A program made the position numbers and the translations under genes. 64,000 nt of DNA from Apteryx mantelli (Eukaryota; Chordata; Aves; Apterygiformes; Apterygidae), in NCBI RefSeq assembly GCF_036417845.1, contig NC_090011.1, forward strand, positions 2,252,726-2,316,725, given 5' to 3'. The notes below the pieces were generated by a model, which was not told the DNA's origin, searched no databases, and saw only the letters and a program-made list of their open reading frames with translations. The first letter of the stretch is position 1; every line of letters starts with the position of its first letter. Of the stretch, positions 11,241 through 34,472 are shown in pieces.

Positions 11241-14200
11241 TCAGACGCTGATGGTGCGGAAGACGGTGAAGCCGGAGAGCGCGGTGGTGAGCAGCAGCCC
11301 GGGGCACTGCGGGTGCCAGTGCAGCTCCTTGAGCTCCGTCTCGCCCTGGTGCACGAAGAGCAGCTGCGGGGGCAGCGCCGCCAGCGCCGCCGCGTCCTCC
11401 TTGTCCTCGTCACCGTCACCGTCGTCCCCCCCGGCGGCCTCGGGGTCCCGCTCCACCGCCAGGTCCCACTGCGTCACCTGGTTGTCGGCGCCCGCCGCTG
11501 CCAGCACCCCGCTCTCCGTGGGGTGCCACTCCACCGAGGTGATGGGCCCCGAGTGCTGCTTGAAGGTGGCCACGCTGGAGCCCGTCTGGGGGGCGAGGGA
11601 GCAGGGGGGGCGTCAGTGGGGCTCTGTGGGGCTGGGGGGGGTCCTATGGGGCTCAAAGGGGGCCCTGTGTGTGGGGGTGTCTCTGTGGGGCCATGGGGGC
11701 AGGGAGGTGCCTCACTGTGCTCTGGGGGGGGCCCATGGGGAGGGGCTCTGTGGGGCAGGGCTGCCGCTGTGGGGCAGCCATAGGGCCAGACCCACCTCCA
11801 TGGGGCACCGCGGGGCAGCCGGACACACCCGGAAGAGGTTGGAGGTTCCAGAGGCGCAGGGCGCCGTGGGGCAGCAGGGAGGAGTCCGTGGGGTGGCCGT
11901 GGGGCAGCTGGACCCATGGGGGGAGCTCCGTGGGGCAGGGGGACGCACCCGGAAGAGGCGGAGGTCCCAGAGGCGCAGGGCGCCGTCGTCGCCGCCGCTG
12001 ACCACGAAGGGGTCGTGGCGGCTCCAGCTGATGACGTTGACGTCGACGGCGGCGCCGTGGGCCGCGGCGGCCGTGAGCATGCAGGAGCGGCCTGGCGGCG
12101 CCCGCACGTCCCACACGCGCAGCGAGGCGTCCGCCGAGCACGAGCAGAACACCTGCGGGGCGGGGACACGGGGGGGGGGGACACGGGGACACCGGGGATA
12201 GGGACATGGGGGGGGGACACGGGGACACGCAAGGGATTGGGACACGGCAGGGAGGAAATGCAGAGGGAAACCAGGGATGAGGATGTGGGGAGGAACATGG
12301 GGGGCGGGGGGGGAGACCAGAGACAGGTACATGGTAGGGGGGGACATGGGGGGGGATGACAGGGACATGGAGGACAAGGACACGGGGACACCAGGGATGG
12401 GGACACAGGGGACATGGGGGGGTGACACAAGAAATGGGGGGGACGCAGGAGGAATGTGAGAAGAGGGAACAAAACGGGACGTGAGAAATGAGACAGAAAA
12501 CAAGAGGGACCGAGGGGAGACGAGGGACAAGGACACGAGAGGCCACCAGGGATGGGGACACATGAAGGACACGGGGGGACACAAGGGATGGGGACACACG
12601 GACACAGGGGACACAGGAGGGACACAAGAGACAAGGACATGTGGACACAGGAGCCGCAAGAAGGGTTGTAAGAGATGGGATGCAACAGGGGACACAAGAT
12701 CACGTGAGCCACGGCCCAGGAGCCCCCATCTGCCCCCCAGCCGCCCCCAGCCCCACGGCCGCCCCCCACGGCGCCCCCAGCCCCACGGCCGCCCCACAGC
12801 CACGGCCACCCCCAGCCCCACGGCCGCCCCCCGGCCGCCCCGCGCACCGAGGGCTCGTTGGGCGACCACTGCAGATCCTCCACGGAGGCCGCGTGGCCCC
12901 GCAGCGGCCGCTGGTCCACGGCCCAGGAGCCTCCGTCCCGCGGCTCCCACAGGTGGATGCGGCTCCGGCAGTCGCCCGACAGCAGCCGGCCTGGGGGGGG
13001 GGCAAAGGGGGAGGGAAGTGACCCACAGCGCAGCCCCCCAACCCCCCCTCCAGCCCCCCCGGGGGCCCCACAGCCCCCTAACGCCCCCCCCCCCAGCATT
13101 CCACTGCCCCCCAACCCTCCCCACAGCCCCCCCCGGTGCCCCATAGCACCCCCACAACCCCCCCAGCACCCCAAAAGCTCCCCAATCTCTCCCCCAGGCC
13201 CCTTGTTTGCCCCACAGAGCCCTGAACACCCATAGAACCCTCCCGATGGCACCCTTGGGTGCCCCCCAGCTCCCTCATCACCCCCCCCAGCACCCCCCAA
13301 GCTCCTCCCCCAGCCCCCCAACCCCCCCCATAGCCCCCCAACAGCCCCCTTGGGTGCCCCACAACACCCCCACAGTAGCCTTAGGTGCCCCATAGGCCCC
13401 CCCAGGCCCCTTGTTTGCCCCACAGAGCCCCAAACCCCCACAGCACCCCCCCGACAGCACCCTCAGGTGCCCCCCAGCTCCCTCATCACCCCCCAGCAGC
13501 CCCCCAAGTCGCCCCCCGGGGCGCTGACCGGGGACGGTGGGGGACCAGTCGAGCGCGAAGCCCTCGGCCATGTGGCCGGCGAAGGCGAAGAGCGGGGCGA
13601 GGGGGGGCTGCTGCCGCGGGGGGGGGGCGCCCCCGGGCCGGGGCTGCGCCAGCGTCGCCAGCGGCCGCCGCAGGTCGAACAGCTCCACCTGCCCCTTCTC
13701 CGACCAGGCCGCCGCCACCGGCGCCTCCCCCAGCTCCGTCGCCTGCGGGGACGCGGCACCGTCGCCCACGGCGGGGGTACAGGGAGGCTGGGGGGGTACG
13801 GGGGGCACGAGGGGGAAATAGGGGTCCCGGGGGGGATATGGGGGCCCAGGGCAGGGGTATGGGGGGGTTGGGGGGAAATAGGGGTCCCGGGGGGAAATAG
13901 GAGTCCCGGGGGGGGATATGGGGGGGCCTGGGGGCCCCGTGGCAGGGGTACAGGGGGGCTGGGGGGGAAATAGGGGTCCCAGGGGGGATACAGGGGTCTG
14001 GTGGGGGGGGAGAGGGGAACACAAGACCATCCCAAAGGGTCCTAGGGCAGATATGGGGGCCCGGGGGGGGAATAGGGGGGTCCAGGGGGGACACAAGACC
14101 GTCCCAAGGGGTCCCAAGGGGGATGCGGGAGGCCTGGGGGGGAGATTTGGGGGTCTTGGGTGGGATGGGGGGGGGCCAGGGGACAGAAAACTGTTGCCAA

Positions 14201-15924
14201 GGGGGTCCTGGGGCAGATGTGGGGGTCCTGGGGGGGATATTGGGGGCTGGGGGGACACAAGACCCTCACCCAGGGGGTCCTGGGGCGGATACGGTGCTTG
14301 TAGGGGGGGTACAGGGCTCCTGAGGGGGAGATTTGGGGTCCTGGGTGGGATTGGGGGGGCCCACGGGACACAAGACCACTGGCAAAGGGGTCCTGGGGGG
14401 GAAATGGGGGTCGGGGGGGGGATATGGGGGTCCAGGAGACGCTGGGCAGCCCCCGAGGGGGCCACAGGGCCACCCCACGGGGTATTTGGGGGGGGTCCGG
14501 GGCTACAGAGCCCCCCCCAGAGGCCCCAAGGGGGCTCTGAGGGGACGCGGGGGGGGATATGAAGGGTCCTGGGGGGCAAAAGGGGCTCACGGGGGGGCTG
14601 GGAGAGAGGGGGGGGTCCTGGGGGGGATATGGGGCAGATAGAGGGGAGTCTCCTGGAGGCCCTGGGGGGAATTGGGGGTCGCGGGGGGGCCGCACCCGGA
14701 CGCGGTTGATGCCGCCGTAGTGGGGCACCATGGCGAGGTGGAGCTGGGGCTGCGTCGCCTCGTCCTCATCCTCCTCGTCCTCGTCCTCCTCGTCGCTGCT
14801 GGAGCTGCCGCCGCCCCGGCGGGTCCCGTGCAGGTTCAGCATCTTCATCACCAGCAGCCTGGGGGGGGAGCGGGGGGGGGCAGCACTGAGGGGCTGCCCC
14901 ACGGCGCGGGGGGACCCCGTGGGGCGCCGTGGAGCAGCTGTGGGGAGCCCCGTGGGGTGCTGCTGTGCAGCCATGGGGGGCCTGTGGGGTGCAGGGGGGG
15001 CTGTGGGGCACCATAAGGTGCAGGGGGGGCCCGTGGGGACCTGCCGGGCAGCTGTGGGGCGCTGTCGGTTGCCATGGGGCGCGGGGGGAGCCCGTGGGGC
15101 GTCCGTGGGGCACTGCAGGGACCCCATGGGGCACCGCGGGGTGCACGGGGAGCCCTGGGGCGCCTGTGAGGCACCATAGGGACTCTGTGGGGCAGCCACG
15201 GGGTGCGGGGGAGCCTGTGGGTGCCGTGGGGCACCTGTGAGGCACTGCAGGGAGACTGTGGGGCAGCCGTGGGGTGCAAGGGCAGCCCGTGGGGCACCCT
15301 GGGACCCCGTGAGCACCGTGGGGCAGCCGTGGGGAGCAGGGGGAGCCCATAGGGCGCCTGTGGGGTGCAGGGAGGAGCCGCGGGGCACCGAGGGGAGCCC
15401 GTAGGGCAGCTATAGGGCACCATGGGACGCCATGGGGCACTGGGGGGAGCCTATAGGGCACTATAGGGACCCCGTGAGCACCGTGGGGCAGCCGTGGGGC
15501 GCGGGGGGAGCCCGTGGGGCAGCGGGGCGTCGCCGTGGGGCACCGGGGGGGGGGGCCGCCGCGGGGCCTCACCGGTTGGCCTGGGCGGTCTCGGCCTGGG
15601 TCCCGGCGCAGAGCAGCAGCGAGAGCGGCGGCTCCACGCGGCCTTCGCCCAGGTCGTCGCGCAGCACCGCGAAGCTGAGGCAGGGCGCGCCTTGGGGGGG
15701 GGGGGCGGGGGTCAGACCCACCGGGAGGCGGCGGCGGCCCCATCCCCGTCCCCCCCGGCCGCGGTACCGGTGCCGGCGCGGTGGTAGAGCACGTAGGCCT
15801 CCTCGTCCATGACAAGCTCCTCGCCGGGGGCGGGCGGGGGGCCGCGGCCCGGCACGTAGACGCGTCCCGGGGCCTCCTCCGCCTCCCGCCGCGCTCCGCC
15901 GCGCCGCCGCCGCGCCGCCGCCAT
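11241..15924 (-). CDS. GRWD1: GRWD1 (glutamate-rich WD repeat protein 1), complete
   Basis: WD40 beta-propeller protein of the nucleolus, implicated in ribosome biogenesis and as a histone-binding factor. Seven exons: 15768-15924 ([28 protein letters not shown]), 15573-15690 ([12 protein letters not shown]), 14696-14858 (acidic [28 protein letters not shown]), 13529-13742 ([32 protein letters not shown]), 12848-12990 ([25 protein letters not shown]), 11949-12152 ([38 protein letters not shown]) and 11241-11585 ([18 protein letters not shown], ends [10 protein letters not shown], stop 11241-11243). All junctions keep phase, for 447 residues against 446 in human. It is convergent with TSEN34 and lies directly downstream of GRIN2D, as in human. 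A degenerate copy of the exon 6 donor end lies at 11816-11865. Confidence 0.97.
11586..11948 (-). repeat. GRWD1 intron 6 with a copy of the exon 6 donor end
   Basis: At 11816-11865 a degenerate copy of the exon 6 3' end is present: 'cacccggaagaggttggag', then 'aggcgcagggcgccgt'. It corresponds to 'cacccggaagaggcggagg' at the true donor (11945-11963). The rest is G-rich simple sequence. Confidence 0.8.
12153..12847. repeat. GRWD1 intron 5 minisatellite
   Basis: Purine-rich repeats of 'ggggacacagggacat' over 12160-12700, then a C-rich stretch with 'agccccacggccgcc'. No exon is seen. Confidence 0.75.
12991..13528. repeat. GRWD1 intron 4 repeats
   Basis: C-rich intron with a roughly 220-bp segment present twice (about 13140-13290 and 13360-13500), each holding 'aggccccttgtttgccccac'. 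Confidence 0.7.
13780..14690. repeat. GRWD1 intron 3 G-rich repeats
   Basis: Irregular units with 'gggggggatatgggggtcc' and 'ggggacacaagacc', roughly 50-90 bp apart. Long open frames on both strands are low complexity and are not called as genes. Confidence 0.75.
14860..15572. repeat. GRWD1 intron 2 repeats
   Basis: Tandem variations on 'gtggggcagccgtggggtgc' and 'aggggagcccgtggggc', unit about 60 bp with higher-order copies. Confidence 0.75.
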
Positions 15925-16230
15925 CTTGGCCCCTCGCGCTCGCCTCGCTACGCACTTCCGGCCGTCGCCGCTCGGCCCCGCCCCGCGTCTCTACGCGCTT
16001 CCGGCCGGCGTCGCCGCTCGGCCCCGCCCCGCCCCGTGCCAACGTCACCGCCCGGCCCCGCCCCCCTGTGCCGCCATCTTGGCCGGGGGGCCGCTCGCCC
16101 GTCGCTATGGCGACGGGAAAATGGCTGCCTCTTCCCTCACCCCCTCCCTCGACGGGCCGCCTGGAGACGGCTAACGAGGGGCGGTGACGTCACCTCCCGC
16201 GTGGTGACGTCATCAGTGCCGCGGGGGAAG
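15925..16230 (-). promoter_or_regulatory. GRWD1 promoter with ETS, YY1 and CRE motifs
   Basis: CpG island. Two ETS/GABP-type cores (CCGGAAG on the minus strand, in 'cgcacttccggccg' near 15953 and 'gcgcttccggccgg' near 15999) lie in a segment duplicated in tandem at about 45 bp. YY1-like GCCGCCATCTTGG motifs lie over the start codon and at 16070-16082. Two perfect TGACGTCA elements lie at 16185-16192 and 16205-16212. It looks like a TATA-less housekeeping promoter. Confidence 0.7.
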
Positions 16231-16433
16231 GGGTGCAGGGGGGCCCCCCTCCCCCTCCCTCCGGATCCTTCCTTTCTCCTCCTTCTCCATCTTCTTCCCT
16301 CTTCCATCTCCCTTCTCCTCCCCCCGCCAGGCCCAGCCCCCCCGTCCCCCCTCTCCCGGACGCCTGGGCCCCCCCGGCCCCCCCCCCCGGCGCAGGCGGC
16401 GAGGCCGAGGCCGCCGCGGGACTACAAAAGCTG

Positions 16434-16439
16434 TTTATT
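16434..16439 (-). terminator. GRIN2D poly(A) signal AATAAA
   Basis: AATAAA on the minus strand ('ctgtttattcc'), about 2.3 kb after the GRIN2D stop and 500 bases before the GRWD1 start. It is the first good signal downstream of GRIN2D and would define a minisatellite-rich 3' UTR. Confidence 0.6.
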
Positions 16440-16449
16440 CCGGGGCGCC

Positions 16450-16830
16450 GCCGTGGCAGGTGGCAGCGGGGGACACGGGGGGGACACGGGGGGTTGGCAG
16501 GGACAGAGGCCATGGCAGGGGACACGGGGCAGTGACAAGGGGGTGGCTGGGGCCCCAGGGGTGGCCGGGGGCTGCGGCGGGTCGCAGGGGCACACAGTGG
16601 CAGGGGGACACAGGAGGTGGCACAGGGCCATGGGGCCGGTGGCAGGGGGCCGTGGTTGTGGCAGGGAGCCATGGGGACAGTGGCAGGGGGTGGCAGGGGA
16701 CCACGGGGACAGTGGCAGGGGGCCGGTGGCGGTGGCAGGGAGCCGTGGGGATGGTGGCAGGGGGCCGTGGCTGTGGCAGGGGGCCGTGGGGACAGTGGCA
16801 GGGGGCCGGTGGCGGTGGCCGCCCCGGGAT
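16450..16830. repeat. Minisatellite in the distal GRIN2D 3' UTR
   Basis: Units of about 20-40 bp with 'gtggcagggggccgtggggac'-type sequence, many copies. Confidence 0.8.
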
Positions 16831-17039
16831 CACAGTTGCGCTTGCGCGGTGGCCGCGGTCACTCACAGTTTCGTCTCCCCCCCTCCCTCCCCCCCTCCCC
16901 CCCCCGCAAAAAATTACCTAACGAGTTAAAAAGTCGTCAGCAGCCGGCGGTGGCGCCGGGGGGGCGGGTGGCCGCGGGGCGCCGGGACGGTGCCAGCCGT
17001 CCCCTCCGCCAGCCGCGTCCCCGCGGTGGCCGCGAGGTC

Positions 17040-18770
17040 GCCCTCGGGGACGGTGGCGTCCTCGGCGGCCGTGACACCCCCCGGGGACAGCGAGGTCGCC
17101 CTTGGGGACCTGTGTCTGTCCTCGGTGGCCACGATGTCACCCTTGGGGGCGACTGTGTCCTCGGTGGCCACGATGTCACCCTCGGGGACCCATGCCTGCC
17201 CTCGGTGGCCACAAGGTCACCCTCGGGGACCTGTTTCTGTCCTCCGTGGCTGTGACGTCACCCTTGGGGACCTGTTTTTGTCCTTGGTGGCCGTGACCAC
17301 AACGTCACCCTTGGTGACGGCTGTGTCCTCCATGGTCATGGCCATGATGTCACCCTCAGGGACCTGTTCCTGTTCTCCATGGCCACGATGTCACCCTTGG
17401 GCACCTGTTTCTGTCCTCCGTGGCTGTGACGTCACCCTCGGGGACCTGTTTTTGTCCTTGGTGGCCATGGCCACAATGTCACCCTTGGGGACCCGGCTTT
17501 GTCCTCCGTGGTCGTGACACCACCCTTGGGGACCTGTTCCTGTCCTCCGTGGCCACAATGTCACCCTCAGGGACTCGTTTTTGTTCTCCAAGGCCGTGAC
17601 GTCACCCTCAGACACCCGCTTTTGTCCTCCGTGGCTGTGGCTGTGGTGTCACCCTCGGGGACCCGGTTGTTCCTCTGCAGCAGCAGCCGTGACGGGGCCC
17701 TTGGGGCCACTTGTCCGCGGTGGCGGTGACCATGGTGGCGTCACCCTTGGGGACCGGGAGACCCGCTGTTGTCCTCTGGGGCCATGGTGGTGGCGCTGGT
17801 GACACCCTCGAAGGCCAGGGGACCTGGTGTTGTCCTTGGTGGCCGTGGCACGGCCCTTGGGGACAAGGGGACCCGATATTGTCCTCAGTGGCCACGGCGG
17901 TGGCTGCGGTGTCACCATTCAAAGCAAGGGGACCCAGCCATGTCCTTGGTGGCCGTGGCATCGCTCGGCTTTGTCCTTGGTGGCCACGGTGGTGGCTTCA
18001 GCATCACCCTTGAAGGCGAGGGGACCTGGCCGCGTCCTCGGTGGCCGCAGGGGTGGCCGTGGCCTCGCTCTTGAAGGTGAGGGTGCCACCGAAACCGGGC
18101 CTTTGGTAACAAGGGGACCTGGCTGCGTCGTGGTGATGTCCCTAGCGTCCCCCTCGAAGGCGAAGGGACCCGGCCGTGTCCTCGGTGTCGTGGTGACATC
18201 CGTGGCCTCACCTGCAAAAGGCGAGGGGCCACGGCCGTGTCCGTGGCGTCCCCCTTGAAGGCGAGGGGCTGCGTCCACATCCTCAGCGTCCATGGCGTCA
18301 CCCTTGAAGGCGAGGCGCCACGTCCACGTCCCTGGTGTCCCCATCAAGGTGAAAGACCACGCCGTGTCCTCAGTGTTCATGGTGTCACCCCTGAAGGCGA
18401 GAGATCGTGTCCGTGTCCTCGTCGTCCACGCTGTCACCTGCGAAGATGAGGGCACCCGGCCGCGTCCTTGGTGTCCCCCAAGAAGGCGAGATGCCATGTC
18501 CATGTCCTTGGTGTCCACAGTGTCACCTGCGAAGACGAGGGCACCTGACCGTGTCCTCGGTGTCCATGGTGTCCCCCAAGAAAGCGAGACGCCATGTCCA
18601 TGTCCTCGGTGCCCACGGCGTCCCCGTGAAGGTGCCACGTCCGTGTCCTTGGCGTCCACGGTGTCCCCCATGAAGGCGAGGCGCCGCGTCCACGTCCTCG
18701 CCGTCCGCAGCATCCCCCGCGAAGGCCAGGTCCTCGGTGACACCGCGGGCGCCCGGCGGCGTCCCCGCGC
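17040..18770. repeat. Minisatellite filling the proximal GRIN2D 3' UTR
   Basis: About 1.7 kb of degenerate units of roughly 45-60 bp containing 'gtcctcggtggccacg', 'atgtcacccttggggac' and, towards 18780, 'cgaaggcgagg'. It starts within about 10 bases of the GRIN2D stop. Short open frames inside it are not genes. Confidence 0.85.
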
Positions 18771-18779
18771 CCCGGCGGG

Positions 18780-29809
<11,030 letters not shown>

Positions 29810-30700
29810 CTCGCAGCCGCTGCGCGCGCCGCCTGCGCCGCCGCCACCGCCGCCACCGCGGGAGACAGCGTCAGCGCCCGGCCCCGGGCCCTGCCCGCGC
29901 CCCCCAGGGCCCCCCAGCTCCCTCCTGCTCCCCCCAGCTCCCCCCAGTGCTTCCTGTCTCCCCCCAGTCTCCCCATCTGCCCCAGTTCTCCCAGTCCTCC
30001 CAGTTCCCCCCTATGCCCTCCCAGTCCCCCCATCTCCCCCCATCTCCCCCCATCTCCTCCTGGTCTCCCCAGTCCTCCCAGTTCACCCCAGTCCTCCCAG
30101 TTCACCCCCGCCCCCCCCTCCCCTCCCTGGGCGCGGGGCGGGGGCAGGGCCGCGGGGCCTCGTTACTGAAGGGGCTCGTTAACCCGGAATAGAAACACTC
30201 GAGCGCCGAGAGCCGAAGCCGCCCGCCCCGAGCCCTGCACACGCCAGGACACGCCAGGACATGCCAACACACGCCAGGACATGCCGGCACACGCCAGGAC
30301 ACGCCAGCACACGCTAGCACAGACCAGCACACGCTGGTGCACATCAGAACACGCCAGCAGTCTGGCACACGCTGGCACACGCCAGGACACGCTAACACAG
30401 ACCGGCACATGCCACAACACGCCACAACACGCCAGCGCACGTCCCCACGGCCCCCCCGCGGCAGGGACGGGACCCGGGCGTCCCCCGCTCTCCCCCCGCC
30501 CCCGCGGGAGGGGACCCAGGCGTCCGGGCCCCCCCCCCCCCGGCACCGGTGCCACCGCCGCCGCCGCCTCCCGCCGCGGCGCTTTGTCCTTTTCTCTTTC
30601 GTTTCTCCCCGTCTCGTTCCGGCGCTCGCCGGCGGCCGGCGGGGGGACGTGGTTGGCGCACAGGCTGGGGGCTACAGGCGCACGGGGGGGGGGAGGCAGC
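29810..30700 (-). promoter_or_regulatory. Region upstream of the GRIN2D start, probable 5' UTR or promoter
   Basis: Directly upstream of the ATG is a CGG-rich stretch (29811-29880), then 'cagtcctcccagttc' repeats (29900-30110), an array of 'cacgccaggacatgc' units (30230-30440) and a CpG-dense block at 30540-30660 with a purine-rich minus strand ('gagaaacgaaagagaaaag'). GRIN2 genes usually have non-coding 5' exons, so this may hold one, but I cannot place it. Confidence 0.4.
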
Positions 30701-32600
30701 GGGCAAAGCAACAGGCGGAGGCAGGCGGGGGGAGAGAAGCGGCCAGGAGACAGGCAGGGAGATCAACAGGCGGAGGCAGGCGGGGGGAGAGGGGCCGGCA
30801 GGGCACAGGTGGACGAGGCAACAGGCGGAGGCAGGCAGGGAGGAGAAAGAGCAGGCAGGGAACAGGCGGCCAGACCAACAGGCAGGGGAGAGAAGGACAG
30901 GCAGGGCACAGGCGGCGAGGCTGGTTGTGGCGGCTGCGGTGGCGTTGGGCCAGGAGCAGGCGGGTGGGTGAAGCGTGCGGAGAGGAGGGACAGTCGGAGC
31001 AGGCAGCAGGGATGGGGACAGGCAGATAGCAGCGGGGTGTTGGGGGGCTCTGCTGGGTGGGGAACACAGTGTGGCAGCGGGTGTTGGGGCAGCGTGTGAG
31101 GGCGGCGGTGACAAGCGTCCCTCGCGCCTGCCACCCTCCGATGGGGACGGCTGTCCCCGTCTGGCAGTGCAGAAGAGGTAGCACTGGGGATGCGCACGGT
31201 CCCACCACCCTGCAGGTGCTACAGCCGGGGGGGGGACAGCGGGAAGGGACCGGGGTACCTGCTCCCAGACAGCTGGGGAGGGTGTGCGACCACGCGAGGC
31301 TGGTTGTGAGCGGGTGCGGGCACAGACGGGGAGGCTTGTGCGCGGGCACCACCGGCAACTCCTGATGGCACGCACACCGCGACCGGAGAGTGCAGGGGAC
31401 GCGAGCAGCCGCCAGACAAGGATGTGCAGGTACAACCGGAGCGTACCGGGTGCAGGTGGCAGCTACGACTGGCTGCCACATGGCAGCCTGAAAGTCTGCT
31501 TCCAGGTGTAGCCGTGTTGAACACCATCCTGTCTCAGTGTAGCACTACAGACACCCTCAGTGCAGCGGGCAGCAGAAGGCACTGCAGGCAGCACGGGGTC
31601 GCTGTACCCACACGTGTTGTGAGGCACAAACACCGAGCAGGCCCTTAGATACAGGCGGCTCCGACTGACGCTGACCTGCACTTTGCCGCACACACAATCC
31701 TTTGCACCCGCTTGTTGGCCCAGCGCGATCCTTGCAGGCGGTGCACTGCAGGAGTGAGGCGCGGGCGGTTCTCACTGACATACAGGCGGATGAGGAGGAC
31801 TACAGGCACCCCGGAGCTGCAGTGTCCCACCGGGGAGGTGCACAGGGCGGCTGCGCTGGTGGGGAGACCCACAGCGCCGGCTGCGTGGGCGCCTGTGCCT
31901 GCAGCGGGTGTAATGTCACCCGCCTCCACACCCACGTGGCCTCCTGGACACCGGGGCTGATGGTGGGGGGCAGAGGAGGGTCCGGGAGCCCCACTGGGGG
32001 GTCAATCCGACCAGCCCGGGTGTCCGGGAGGAGGGTGACCTTGGAGACAAGCGCGGGAGAGGCTGCAGGACCCAGGCGTCCGGGTGACTGCGGAGCGCGG
32101 CGGGGAGGGAGGGAGCGGCGGGGCAGCCCCGGGGGTCCCGCACCGGCGGCCGCAGGCAACCCCCCGCCGCGCCGCAGCCTGACAAAGCCTCCGGCAGGCG
32201 CAGCCCAGACAGGCGGGGGCGCGCACAACGCCACGGGCGCCCGGACCCGCGGCCAGACCCCACCGGCGCCGCCTGACACAGACGCCCCAGACGGATCCAG
32301 CAGGGACAGGCAGAGACGCCGCGCGCGCCGCGAGCAGGGGGGTGCCGAGGGGCGCGGGAGGCTGTCCGCACAGCCGGACCGGCACAACACCGCGCAGCTG
32401 GACCGGCGCACACCTGCACCGGCGTGCCGCTGCCCGCGCCAGGGGGCGAACGCCCCGCACAGCCGGACACCCGCATCCGCGCGCCCCGGCACAAGCCCGC
32501 AGGGAGGGCTTCCCGCACAGCCGGCAGCCACACCGCGCTGCAGCAAGGGGGAAAGGTGACACGGAGGGAGGGGAGCCCGGACGCCTGGGTTCCCTCCCGG
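30690..32600. other. Intergenic or 5' intron sequence, no gene recognised
   Basis: 30690-30940 repeats 'aggcggaggcagg'. 31000-32000 is the least GC-biased stretch and shows no coding exon I can recognise. 32050-32600 is CpG-rich with scattered CCCAGGCGTCCGG cores. Confidence 0.5.
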
Positions 32601-32739
32601 GGGACGCCTGGGTCCCCTGCCCGGCTCCGGCTGTAGCGTTAGGGCGGGGGGGCGCCGGCAGCCCGGACGCCCGGGTCCTTCCCCAGCCCGTTGGTGACCT
32701 TGAACAAGTCCCTTCTCGCCGTGACTCAGTGTTTGCCGG

Positions 32740-33770
32740 GTGACGCGGGAACGGGGCAGCGCGCCCACCCCGGCGGGTGACAAACCCCGCGTCCCCCGGC
32801 CCGGCCGCACCCCGCGCCCCAGCGGCGGGTGACAAACCCCTGTCCCACATCTGGCAGCACCCCGCGCTCGCCCCGGCGGGCGACAACCCCGCGTCCCCCG
32901 GCCCGGCTGCACCCCACACCCCAGCGGCGGGTGACAACCCCGCGTCCCCCGGCCCGGCTGCACCCTGCACCCCGGCAGCAGGTGACAACCCCGCGTCCCC
33001 CCCCGCGGGACCCACCTCGGCCGCGCTCTGCTCCCGGGGGCCCTGCCTCATCTCGGCCCCGGCTGCGCGGCGGCTGCCGGCCCCGGCGGGCGACGGGGGC
33101 GGCCCCGGCACGGGGGTCCCGGCCGAGCGGAGCGGGGGGACGGGGAGGGACGCGGCGAGGGAGGGCGAGGGGCTGGCGGGACGGAGAGAGGGGGGACAGA
33201 GGGACGGAGGGAGGACGCAGGACGGAGGGACGGCAGGAAGGAGGTTTGGGGGACGGGGAAGGAGAGGGAGCAGTGAGGATGGACGGACAGATGGACGGAG
33301 GGAGAGAAGCGACGGGGGGACGTGGGGACGGGGGGCAGCAGGGGGTCGGGGGGATGGCAGGGGACAGAGAGGGGGATGGGGGGCAGCAGGGGGATGCGGG
33401 GAGGACGGGGGGACAACGGGGGGACAACAGGGGTGATGCAGGAATGGTGGGGGACGGCAGGGGAGAGCGGGGAACGACGGGGGATAGCAAGAGACAGCAG
33501 GGGACCGTGGGGGGACACGGGGACGGCGGGGGATAGCAGGGGACAGCAGGGGACGGTGGGGGACGGCAGGGGACGGCAGGGGACAGCGGGGGACAGCGGG
33601 CGATAGCGGGGGGTAAATGGGGACGGTGGCGGATGGCAGGGGAAGGCAGGGAACGGCGGGGGATGGCAGGGGGGACACGGGGACGGTGGCAGATGGCAGG
33701 GGACGGCGGGGGAAGGCAGGGGACGGCAGGGGACAGCAGGGGACGGCGGGGGACGGCGGGGACGCGGGCG
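32740..33770. repeat. Tandem repeats upstream of GRIN2D
   Basis: 32760-33000 holds four units of roughly 55-60 bp with 'ggcgggtgacaaccccgcg' and 'tcccccggcccggc'. 33180-33770 is a purine-rich array of 'gggggacggcaggggacag', unit 10-20 bp. Confidence 0.8.
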
Positions 33771-33849
33771 CGGGGATGAGTAGACAGAAACAGGCCGCCG
33801 GCCGGGGCAGACGACGGAGGCGGCTGGAGGTCGCCGGGCCGGGCTGCAC
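33016..33849 (-). other. Candidate exon edges on the minus strand, gene unknown
   Basis: A pyrimidine-tract acceptor (CCCCCAG before GTGCAGCC) at 33850-33851 opens a non-repetitive CpG-rich block to about 33770. A donor-like CCGAG/GTGGGT at 33014-33018 closes another CpG-rich block (33016-33160). They could be 5' non-coding exons of GRIN2D or part of an unrecognised gene. Confidence 0.25.
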
Positions 33850-33899
33850 CTGGGGGGGGGGGGGAGAGAGCGTGAGGGGGGGCCGGACCCCAGCGCCCC

Positions 33900-34470
33900 C
33901 CAGTGCCCCCAGGGTCTCCCAGTGCCCCCCAGGGTCCCCAACGCTCCCAGGATCTCCAGTGCTCCCAGCTCCCCAACACGCCCCCTTTGGGCAACAAGGA
34001 CCCCCCAGGCCCCTCCCAGCACCCCCAGTTCCCCCCCAGCACCCCCAATCCCATCCAAGTGCTCCCAGTCCCCTCCCAGCACCACCAGTCCCGTCCCAGC
34101 ACCCCCAGTCCCCTCCCAGCACCCCCAGTCGGGTCCCAGCACCACCAGTCCCGTCCCAACACCCCCCGCTCCCCCCCAGCACTCCCAGTCCTGTCCCAGT
34201 GCTCTCAGTCCCGTCCCAACACCCCCAGTTGGGTCCCAGCACCCCCAGCTCCCCCCCAGCACCCCCAGTCCCCACCCAGCACTCCCAGTCCTGTCCCAGT
34301 GCTCTCAGTCCCAGCCCAGCCCCCCCAGTTCCCTCCCAGCACCCCCAGTCGGGTCCCAGCACCCCCAGCTCCCCCCCAGCACCCCCAGTTCCCCCCCAGC
34401 CCCCCCAGCCGGGTCCCAGCCCCCCCCAGCGCCGTCCCAGCGCTCCCAGTCCCTCCCCGCTGCCCCCCGC
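33900..34470. repeat. Minisatellite of about 20-33 bp units
   Basis: Repeats of 'cccagcacccccagtcccct' with 'gggtcccagcacc' variants. Several 130-bp blocks recur. Confidence 0.85.
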
Positions 34471-34472
34471 AC

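Noticed and set aside
17040-18770. Small genes in the GRIN2D 3' UTR
   Set aside because: Short frames follow the repeat periodicity and no family is recognisable.
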